A stretch of DNA of 10,973 nt, taken from Setaria digitata (taxonomy: Eukaryota; Nematoda; Chromadorea; Rhabditida; Setariidae). Positions 1 through 6,861 of this stretch are shown piece after piece (within the stretch, counting starts at the first letter, position 1; the number at the start of each line of letters is the position of its first letter). The notes beneath the pieces were generated by a model. It was not told the origin of the DNA, searched no databases, and worked only from the letters and a program-made list of their open reading frames with translations. A program made the position numbers and the translations under genes. The stretch is taken from contig RCAB01000952.1 in assembly GCA_003640385.1 (NCBI GenBank), positions 1 through 10,973 of the forward strand, read 5' to 3'.

Positions 1-598
1 TTTTTTTTTTCAGATTTGCAAAATTTATAACGTTACCTTTAATGATAGCAACAATTTCACAGTAGTTCGGTTTGCTAGCTTTTACTTCATTAGGATCATC
101 AATTGTTCTTGTTGCTATTTTATTGGACATAGTAATTATTTGCTGCAAAATTTCAACTTTTCCAAATTAGAAATTTTGACAAACATGCAAAGCATCAGTG
201 AGTTTTTTAATCCAAATTTTTGGCAAATTTTTAATAGCTATAAATGTATTTTTAATGAGTAATTTAAATAATTAAATTTTAACAATTTCAACTAAGCTGT
301 GAAGTTCCTTGTCCCAATATTTTTCCTTCATTACTAAAGAGACGATCTAAAAATTTCCTTATACCAAAATTACAAACAATCAAAGTTATAAAATTGTTGA
401 GCATGCATTTTTATACTACTACTGTTTCAGCATCAGTTCAATAGTCTGCATCTAAAGCCTTTCGATTATATCACGTTTATCAGTGAAATTATCAGTTACT
501 AATTTTTTTCCTTTGCTAAAACGTACTCCGAATATACGAAATTCGCTTCAGTTTTGTTCGCAGAACCATGAAATTATGTTTAATTTGAATCTTTACAG
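1..598 (-). pseudogene. Broken coding-like frame, unknown protein, runs off the left edge
   Basis: One minus-strand frame (codons starting at 598, 595 and so on) carries long coding-like stretches broken by stops. From about 547 to 455 it reads SEFRIFGVRFSKGKK and onward to KRDIIERL, then a TAG (454-452), then MQTIELMLKQ, then two TAGs (421-416). It resumes at about 346 as IVSLVMKEKYWDKELHSLVE, and is interrupted by TAAs at 274-272 and 169-167. It then stays open to the window edge through TRTIDDPNEVKASKPNYCE. Another TGA sits at 550-548. A second frame (ATG at 404, MLNNFITLIVCNFGIRKFLD) fills the gap between the first and second blocks, as expected after two compensating frameshifts. I do not recognise the family. 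Seen: the stops and the shared frame. Inferred: a decayed gene, possibly retroposed or transferred. Alternatively 37-142 is a genuine exon, because it is flanked by TTTTGCAG and GTAACG. Confidence 0.45.
37..142 (-). CDS. Candidate exon within the left-edge remnant
   Basis: On the minus strand a TTTTGCAG acceptor (CAG at 145-143) precedes an open block that ends at a GTAACG donor (36-31). An ATG lies at 130-128, 12 bases after the acceptor. This is a layout expected for a trans-spliced leader site followed by a first coding exon, with 31 codons and a phase-1 end. The peptide starts MSNKIATRTIDDPNEV and contains KPNYCEIVAIIK. No family is recognised. It lies about 480 bases downstream of the stop of the neighbouring minus-strand gene in the same orientation. 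It could therefore be the next gene, a further exon of that gene (a phase-0 donor exists at 690-685), or simply part of the pseudogene, since the frame is also open through both apparent splice sites. Confidence 0.3.
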
Positions 599-621
599 TC
601 CTGAAATTCTCATCTCATCAA

Positions 622-3600
622 TTATATCTTGATTCCTAATTCTGTAAATTTCTTCTTCTTTTGTACTCCTTCAGAATCAACAATCATTACCTTTGAATCA
701 GAAGTGTTTACTGGATCAATCGATTCCAAATAATTTGGTTCGGTAGTTGTAAATTCTTTTTCCGTAGATAAAAGTGCATCTGGACGAGAAACTTCTGTTT
801 CTTGAGTTACGAAATCAGTTTGAAGTACTCGAAAGTCCAAACTGTTATCTGTGAGGTTGGATAAAAACGAAGTTATCGCTGTTTGTCTTTCGATACGTTC
901 GTCCTCCGGGGAATCTGATGGATGTGTTTCTGATTTTTCACTGATTTGTTCGCCAACTACAATATGAGGTAATGGAAGTTTTGATGAAGTTTCTACCTGA
1001 TAATTCTGCTCATCCAGTACCGTCTTATCACCTACTGCCAGAAATGGATATGCACGTGTGGATCCGAGATTGGCTTTCGGTAAGATGGTGATATTTTCAA
1101 TTGAGCTAACTGATAAGTCTTGCTTTTGTGATGATTTATTGTTGGTATTGAACTTCAGAGTTATTTCATCATGACCAATAATATCGTTTATCCGGATTCG
1201 TGTTTTATTGAGAAAAATAATCAATTCCGGTGTAGTTTTTTCCGGTAAAAGAGTTGTCGTTGAAGTTTTGATTAGCTCAAAAGGTAAAGTGCTCTGAGAA
1301 ACAGAAATACATTCAGTTGTTGTAGAAATCATTGTTTGTGTGCTTGTGATTTCAGTCTCATCGGACTCTTCTTGTTCTAATTTTTTTGAGTCAAAATTAA
1401 CTGCTACTGTTGAATTCTGCTGACTGCTTGTCTTTGATGGAGTCAGTGCCAGTAATATTTCACCTTCAGGGAGTGTAGTAGAAGTAGTAACAGCAGCAGT
1501 AGTAATGGAAGTTTGTTCGAAGGAATCCACAGCAGCTTCAAAATTTGCAGCTACTGTATTTGTTTTCACAGGAACTGATTTGGTTAAGAATTCGGAATAA
1601 TCAATGATATGACTTGATCCCAATTTACCTTGTTTAAGTGTAACTGAATTCAAAATTGGTTCAAAAATATGACTTGATGCTAGAAATTCAATTCCTTCAT
1701 CCTGTTTATTTGAAACATCTTCAATTGTTTTAGCCAAATTATCAACATTTAACCAGGTCACTAGAGAGTTTGTTGTTGGTTTAACTTCTTCAAATAATAT
1801 TTTTTCAAAATCCTTAGCATGAATTTCATCTTCATTGTTTCCATTAATTTTAACAATTGGTTTTCTAAACATTGTAATATTTTCCTGAAAAATATTGCAA
1901 TGCAAGTTTAAATTCTTTTTACCTCCATGATCAATTTTTAATCAAAAATCGTAAATCCTGTATTTTCCTCTTTTTTTTTTTTCTTTTTTAAATCCTATTT
2001 AAAAGTGTAGGAATGGGATTGAATCTGGAATTAAAAGAGAAGACACTTGCAGGAGCAAGCTGTTACAATTTTTCCTATAGCTCTAAACCTTTGACCTAAC
2101 TATTGCTGCATTTCAAAAAAAAAAAAAAAAATCGTAACAAAACTTTCTTAACTTTTAATGATATTGTGTGGAAAAGAGAAAATCATCTTGTAGCAATAAA
2201 CTGAATATTTTTTGAAAGAGTATCTGCATCATTATTTTTGCTCTAATATTTAATTTATCATTATCAGTAATTTCTCCTCTCCACAAATCGCTCTATTCCT
2301 TTCAAGAACTTGCAAAATTTTTAAAATTCCATCGCTCACTTGATTGGTGATCCTTGATGGGAATCGTTGATCATTGCTTAATTCGTTTACCGTACCTTTT
2401 TCAAGGTCAATTTTGAAAGATGCAGGATTCTGTAGATTGCTTATTGATGATGTATTGTTTCCTGCAACATTGCCTTTCTTAACAACTCCTAACACTGAAA
2501 TCAGTAATTAAAAATTAAAAAGCTATATCAAACATCGCCTGAAAAAAATTTTTGTCCATAATAAGATATGATAAGATAAGATAAGTCCTGATATTGGGAA
2601 ATTTTGCAGCACTTTTTTGTTTTTCCCTCTGAAGCTAAATTATGAATGAAGAAAATATTGCAAACGATGAAATAAATCAAATATGAGTTTATCTTACCGG
2701 TTTTTTCATTACGAAGATCAATGGTTTGCACATTGAAATTGGCAGAACCTCTATTTGGGGCAACAAGATATATTTCAACATTTACATTATTGATTATTTT
2801 ATCATCCAAATTGTTATCAGTTTCATTTTTGTTGCTTCCTTTATTTGCACTAAATCGAGATCCTTGTTTGTTTTGCTGTTGCTGATAACCATTATCATAT
2901 GGATGATTTTGATCAAACGATATTGTTGCATGATTATTATAAGCTAGAGCTATTGCCTAAAAATTACTCTTCAAATATCACAGATTTTGATAATGAAAAA
3001 TTTTTGAAAAATTCTCTTAAATGCTAAATTCCATAAATACACGAATCCTAGTGGCTTATTTATGTATACGGGAGGTTCCATTTGAGATGAGCAATTTAAA
3101 AATTTAATTCTATTAAATTGAAAAAGAAATTTCGAGATGCCATCACATTCAATGGAATTTTGGTCTCAAAAAAAAGAAAAAAAAGGAGTCAATGTTAATT
3201 TTTACTAAATCATAAATTAAACTCTTCGCCAAGGTCAACATATAAATCACCGAAACTTAGTGCAAAATTCAACTAAGAACTTTCTTTCTCTTTGCAAATT
3301 TTTATAAAACAAAAGATTTTGATGAATCTTTACCCGATGAGGACATTCTTTAACAAGTGAAATGAAGTAATTAGTTATTAATTGTAAGAATCAATTTTAG
3401 TCTTACCTTTTTTTTTCTGCATATTTAAAAAAAAGAAAAAATTTTAATTATCACAGAATTTGCGGTATTCTTTCCTTTTTTTCTTTTTTTTTTTTTTTTC
3501 TAAAGTAATTCAACTTAAATATGGGCCATATTTTACTGCTGAAGATAATTTATTTGCAAACATGGAGAAACAACAGGTTATTAACAATGAATTAACTTTC

Positions 3601-3818
3601 TTGAGTTTAATTTTTTTTTCGGCTTATTTCAATTAATGTGCAAACCCAATTATTTTTGAAATGTTATTTTGCGAGAAAAAAAAAAAAAAAATGATGCTTT
3701 CCGAAAAGCTACCATTAAATTCCACTAAAATTTAAATCAAATAATTAAAAGAATAGGTATAACTTGCACTTACAGTTAATAAAGAATATATTGTTATTCT
3801 TCCTGCAGACCATTGCAT
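622..3818 (-). CDS. Secreted Ser/Thr-rich (mucin-like) protein, four exons
   Basis: The model joins 3818-3774, 2956-2698, 2494-2340 and 1884-622, giving 1722 nt and 573 residues with a TAA stop. Donors are GTAAGT, GTAAGA and GTGAGC; acceptors are ATTTTTAG, GATTTCAG and TTTTTCAG. Intron phases are 0, 1 and 0, and the frame stays open throughout. Exon 1 plus the start of exon 2 gives an N-terminus MQWSAGRITIYSLLT|AIALAY: a short positive n-region, a hydrophobic core and an ALA cleavage motif before Tyr21, so intron 1 splits the signal peptide. Residues 21-70 are Asn/Gln-rich. Residues about 277-371 are Thr/Ser-rich (TSITTAAVTTSTTLPEG), and acidic Ser/Thr-rich stretches follow. There are many N-glycosylation sequons (NET, NIT, NST, NKT, NLT, NTS) and only one Cys after the signal peptide. 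No catalytic motif and no membrane anchor are seen. Inferred role: glycosylated secreted or surface protein. No family is recognised. The 3' end is uncertain because a GTAATG donor inside the last exon could give another ending. Confidence 0.7.
2561..2585. repeat. ATAAG/GATAA pentamer repeat in intron 2
   Basis: Five tandem 5-bp units follow ATAAG, the second being ATATG. They lie within intron 2 of the secreted protein gene, about 65 bases upstream (in the direction of transcription) of the exon 3 acceptor. The array creates several overlapping GATAA motifs. It may be a simple microsatellite or a GATA-factor binding cluster. Confidence 0.7.
3774..3818 (-). CDS. First coding exon of the secreted protein gene
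   Basis: This 15-codon exon holds the ATG (3818-3816) and the first part of the signal peptide, and ends in a strong GTAAGT donor in phase 0. It is too short for an ORF scan. The start is supported because it makes an otherwise headless exon 2 (beginning AIALAY) into a complete signal peptide with an ALA cleavage site. The frame is open for eight codons upstream of the ATG as far as a TTTTACAG acceptor, so an upstream coding exon cannot be fully excluded. Confidence 0.65.
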
Positions 3819-3842
3819 TTCGAAGTTCGAGAACTTCGCGAA

Positions 3843-3852
3843 CTGTAAAAGT
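3843..3852 (-). other. Probable trans-splice or 5'UTR splice acceptor
   Basis: Read on the minus strand this is a CTTTTACAG acceptor 24 bases upstream of the ATG at 3818. In nematodes such an acceptor close to the start codon, with no obvious nearby donor, is typical of spliced-leader addition. A cis-spliced 5'UTR intron would look the same. The resulting short leader contains an 8-bp inverted repeat (3821-3838). Confidence 0.45.
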
Positions 3853-4072
3853 GATTACATATGCATTGCGAAAATCCTTCACAGTGTACACATAACTTAG
3901 TAAAAAAAAAAAAAGCAGAATGACGAAGTGTTTAGATTAAAATTGAATATTTGTATCAAAAAAAAAAAAGAAAAAAAAATAGAACTGAAATATTTTAGTT
4001 GAACTTGGATCAAAAAATAAATAAATAAAAATATAAAATTAGTGAACTATGAGATTTAATAAATTAGAGAAA

Positions 4073-4090
4073 ATATATATATATATATAT
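4073..4090. repeat. (AT)9 microsatellite
   Basis: Nine uninterrupted AT dinucleotides lie in the intergenic region upstream of the minus-strand gene, followed by GGGAGG and a TATATAAA-like stretch. Its length is likely to vary between individuals. Confidence 0.85.
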
Positions 4091-4208
4091 GGGAGGTATA
4101 TAAATACTAGATAAGAGAGGACAATTAATGCATAAATCAATCATTAGGAGAAAAAAAAATTAAAATTATCATGGAAAAAGCGAGCAATAAATTAAAATTT
4201 TTAACAAT

Positions 4209-4247
4209 GAAAGGAGAGGGGGGGGGGGGGAAAAAAAAAAGAAAGAA
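4209..4247. repeat. Homopurine tract with G13 followed by A10
   Basis: This is a run of pure A/G on the plus strand: GAAAGGAGA, then 13 G, then 10 A, then GAAAGAA. In a genome dominated by A/T runs, a 13-base G tract is unusual. Uninterrupted homopurine/homopyrimidine DNA can form triplexes, and the G run could support quadruplex structures. Its length may also reflect polymerase slippage or a sequencing error. Confidence 0.8.
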
Positions 4248-4491
4248 CAAGAGCTCTCTTTAATTGTCATCAATAATTATTATGCAAACTAAGCGGAACA
4301 ATTGATGATTAGAATTGTAAACTTGTTTTTTTTTTTTCTTCTTCAATTGTTCGAAATTTCAAAATAATAAAATAATTGCTATGAATTTCAAAGATATCTG
4401 TTTCTTTTCTTTTTTTTTTTTTTTTTTTTTTTCTTACTCAAAGCAAACCTGTACTGAGGAAAGAGAAGTAAAAGATGATAATTATAATAAA

Positions 4492-4571
4492 TGATAAGAA
4501 TATTCACGAGGATGTATTGATAAGGAAATAGCAGGTCGAAATTAGTGGGTATCATCATATCGCTTGATAAG
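4492..4571 (+). promoter_or_regulatory. Cluster of three TGATAAG (GATA-factor) motifs
   Basis: Exact TGATAAG heptamers occur at 4492-4498, 4518-4524 and 4565-4571, all in the same orientation. In nematodes, extended TGATAA motifs bind ELT-type GATA factors that drive intestinal transcription. The cluster lies about 650-730 bp upstream of the 5' end of the minus-strand secreted protein gene. The regulatory role is inferred; the motifs are seen directly. Confidence 0.35.
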
Positions 4572-4931
4572 TGTGATTGGCAATATCATTGCAATAATTG
4601 AAACGACACAACTAATATCATTTCATTTCTGGTTCATTGTTGAATTCTATTCAATTTTGAAGTGAATATACTATCAATAAAATTTTCAAGTTTCATTTTT
4701 TTTTTTTTTTATTAAATTTTAAAGATAATAAAGATCAAATTAGGATAATAAATACAGTATATTTCATGTTCTAGACGCTGCTAAATCTAAATGGTGCAAA
4801 TAAGATCATAATAATAAAATATAATTGCTCACATGATAACTAGCTTGCAATATTTCATTAATACTTTATAGGTACCGTGATTAATTAGAATATGGCAAAA
4901 TTAACAGTATATGCAGAAGTGAAAAAGAATT

Positions 4932-4952
4932 GTTAGATTTCAAAAATCTAAC
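4932..4952. repeat. Perfect 9-bp hairpin, 3-base loop
   Basis: GTTAGATTT and AAATCTAAC are perfect reverse complements separated by CAA. It lies in intergenic DNA just after a short plus-strand frame beginning MAKLTVYAEV. Function is unknown; a mobile-element remnant or a small structured RNA is possible. Confidence 0.6.
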
Positions 4953-5065
4953 AGAAAATATCTGCCAGATCAATATGAACGATATAATTTTTTTTTTTTA
5001 TCATTCAATGATAAAAAATTGTGTAGCTTTGAAAATTAACTTTTGAATTACTGGTGATTTTGGAA

Positions 5066-5093
5066 AATCCGGAAAAGGACTGCATTCCGGATT
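5066..5093. repeat. Perfect 9-bp inverted repeat, 10-base loop
   Basis: AATCCGGAA and TTCCGGATT are exact reverse complements around a 10-base spacer. The arms are GC-richer than the surrounding DNA, so the symmetry is less likely to be chance than in the neighbouring A/T runs. The same patch is open for about 20 codons on both strands, with no splice signals to support an exon. Confidence 0.6.
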
Positions 5094-5734
5094 CCTATTG
5101 CGATGAAATTTGAGAAATATCTTTTCATTCAGCTTACTTTCTCCAGTTCTTCATTTTATTCATTCAGCAACATTTTCGATTAAGGCATTCCTTTAAAGAA
5201 CAGAAAAATTCCAAAAACTGATAAATAGCTTTCATCAATTTATTCCCTTAATTAAATTTAGAACTTTACCCAGCATTAAACTAGCCTAATTAACCGATCT
5301 CATTCAATAACTACTTGTAATCTCATCGCAACTTTATATAAGAAATCAGAATCCTAAATTGTTAGTTTACCATAAAAAAAAAAAAAAAAAAAAGAAAATC
5401 TTCCACTTCTACGATACTAAACGATGCTTTGCGCTTTTAGATTACAATCTTAAATTCGCTTTTGAATAAGCTAAATAATATTTTTATTTAAGTCAAGAAT
5501 AAAACAATAGCAATTAATCAATACAACGAGAAGTTTGCTTGATTTATTGCTGTAGTAGAGAAATCAATCTTGTTGAAAAGTATCAGTTATCACGATAATT
5601 ATGAAAAAAGAAAAAAAAAAAAACTTCGTCGTATTTCAATTTTGTTTCTCTAATGAAAAAAAGTTCATCGATATGAAATGAAGAGTTTGTTGTTGGAGAG
5701 GAATTAATCATGTTCTATTAATTAATGCTATCTC

Positions 5735-5986
5735 CTAATACATCACTACTGATTCATTCACAATCCAAATTGTACTAAGAGCTTTTCTCGGATTCAGAAT
5801 GCTTCCATTGTAGCACATTTTCTCAGAAAGTTCCCATAAATTATAAGTGTGTAAATTTAGAAAATATCGTTTATGACGCTCTTCTGAAACAACCCAACTA
5901 TCACCAGTTGTATTCTTTTTTTTTTTTTTTTCACGAAATTTTAGTAACACTTCGTAATTCCGGTAAGAAACAAATATGGAAAGATA
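5735..5986 (-). CDS. WW-domain-like open frame, possible exon or pseudogene
   Basis: The minus-strand frame is open from just after a TGA (5989-5987) to a TAG at 5737-5735, about 83 codons. It contains GDSWVVSEERHKRY, then FLNLHTYNLWELSEK. The spacing Trp (codon 5896-5894), nine residues, Tyr-Phe, Asn, Thr, Trp (5836-5834), Glu closely follows the WW fold signature. However, one loop is a residue short, and the usual final Pro is Ser. WW domains bind Pro-rich or phospho-Ser/Thr-Pro peptides; this one would be divergent. A TTTCAG acceptor lies inside the domain (CAG at 5887-5885), so the true exon could start there. A poly-Lys stretch from an A-run precedes the first Trp. No downstream catalytic domain (for example parvulin) is seen. 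It may be a real exon of a minus-strand gene, a decayed copy, or chance. Confidence 0.35.
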   Translation of the reverse strand, partial: YLSIFVSYRNYEVLLKFREKKKKKNTTGDSWVVSEERHKRYFLNLHTYNLWELSEKMCYNGSILNPRKALSTIWIVNESVVMY

Positions 5987-6090
5987 TCACCTCTGATTAG
6001 GACAATTCTAAATAACAAGAGCTTTCCTTTCTTATCAACATTTAGCTAATGCTATACTAAAATATTTTTTTTTTCACTATACAAATTTAG

Positions 6091-6736
6091 CGCAAAAGAA
6101 AATGTAAACGAGAAACTTGACGTTAAGCAGCCACGTCAAAACGTTTTCTCTAATGATTCAAAAGAAAATGTAAACGAGAAACTTGACGTTAAGCAGCCAC
6201 GTCAAAACGTTTTCTCTAATGATTCAAAAGAAAATGTAAACGAGAAACTTGACGTTAAGCAGCCACGTCAAAACGTTTTCTCTAATGATTCAAAAGAAAA
6301 TGTAAACGAGAAACTTGACGTTAAGCAGCCACGTCAAAACGTTTTCTCTAATGATTCAAAAGAAAATGTAAACGAGAAACTTGACGTTAAGCAGCCACGT
6401 CAAAACGTTTTCTCTAATGATTCAAAAGAAAATGTAAACGAGAAACTTGACGTTAAGCAGCCACGTCAAAACGTTTTCTCTAATGATTCAAAAGAAAATG
6501 TAAACGAGAAACTTGACGTTAAGCAGCCACGTCAAAACGTTTTCTCTAATGATTCAAAAGAAAATGTAAACGAGAAACTTGACGTTAAGCAGCCACGTCA
6601 AAACGTTTTCTCTAATGATTCAAAAGAAAATGTAAACGAGAAACTTGACGTTAAGCAGCCACGTCAAAACGTTTTCTCTAATGATTCTCCTCAATTGGAT
6701 ATTATCACTTTAGCTTCTGAAACTTTGCAGAATTAA
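6091..6736 (+). CDS. Terminal exon encoding nine 22-residue tandem repeats
   Basis: An ACAAATTTAG acceptor (AG at 6089-6090) after a T-rich tract opens a frame that runs without a stop to TAA at 6734-6736. The exon starts with the third base of a codon, then Ala, then nine identical 22-residue units (6095-6688), then the tail PQLDIITLASETLQN. Each unit begins KENVNEKLDVKQPR and ends NVFSNDS. It is hydrophilic, mixed-charge, Cys-free and predicted disordered, with one NDS sequon per unit. The unit is 66 bp (a multiple of three), and all other frames on both strands hit a stop in every unit, so only this frame can be coding. There is no in-frame ATG, which implies upstream exons ending in phase 2. 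None was identified with confidence. No GT occurs in the coding tail after the repeats, so this must be the last coding exon. No family is recognised; inferred to be a repetitive antigen-like protein. Confidence 0.6.
6095..6688 (+). repeat. Minisatellite, nine copies of a 66-bp unit
   Basis: Units start at 6095, 6161, 6227, 6293, 6359, 6425, 6491, 6557 and 6623. They are identical by eye except that the last base of the ninth unit is T rather than A, which is synonymous (Ser). Each unit is about 35% GC, higher than its flanks. Each carries an inverted repeat, TTGACGT...ACGTCAA with a 9-base loop, extended by GAGAAAC pairing imperfectly with GTTTTCTC, so single-stranded units could fold into hairpins. 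The near-perfect identity points to recent expansion or ongoing homogenisation. Confidence 0.95.
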
Positions 6737-6855
6737 TTTATAAGAAATTTATTCAAAAATTCTCTTCCATTTAATTAATTTCTGCTATGTAAACATTAAT
6801 TTATAAAAAATAGAAAAAAAATACGACGACAAAATTCTACAGCATTTTCAAATTC

Positions 6856-6861
6856 ATTAAA
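6856..6861 (+). terminator. Possible polyadenylation signal (ATTAAA)
   Basis: ATTAAA lies about 120 bases after the TAA of the repeat-encoding exon, the first recognisable variant of AATAAA downstream of it. A T-rich stretch follows. It is short and AT-rich, so chance occurrence is likely. Confidence 0.3.

Larger units (their letters stand above)
3843..6090. other. AT-rich intergenic region between divergent genes
   Basis: About 2.2 kb separate the 5' end of the minus-strand secreted protein gene from the plus-strand repeat-encoding exon. The region should therefore hold the promoter of the first gene and the unresolved upstream exons of the second. It contains many A/T homopolymers (for example 4411-4432 and 5373-5392), an (AT)9 tract, a homopurine tract, three TGATAAG motifs, two perfect hairpins and a WW-like minus-strand frame. 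Apart from that frame, no convincing exon is seen. Weak plus-strand possibilities exist, such as a short block after the long T-run ending near 4439, but none has both good splice signals and length. Confidence 0.6.

Noticed and set aside
1..13. T-run plus CAG on the plus strand as a splice acceptor
   Set aside because: No open plus-strand coding block follows; the minus strand is the coding-like one here.
2528..2809. Minus-strand frame read through to 2528
   Set aside because: The part below 2698 follows a GTAAGA donor and is intron; only 2698-2956 is exon.
2726..2947. Plus-strand frame with an Ile-rich hydrophobic product
   Set aside because: Antisense shadow of exon 2 of the secreted protein gene.
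3407..3416. Microexon on the minus strand, TATGCAG|AAAAAAAAAG|GTAAGA, inside intron 1
   Set aside because: At 10 bases it would break the frame between exons 1 and 2, which join perfectly without it; it arises from A/T runs.
5601..5690. Plus-strand ATG frame containing FSNEK, resembling the repeat's FSNDS and sharing a 12-base match with the unit
   Set aside because: The match is short and AT-rich, the donor (GTTCAT) is poor, and the rest of the unit is not recognisable.
5945..5962. Plus-strand mini-exon before the strong GTAAGA at 5963, as an upstream exon of the repeat gene
   Set aside because: The frame needed to join the repeat exon (phase 2) contains TAA, so this donor cannot feed it.
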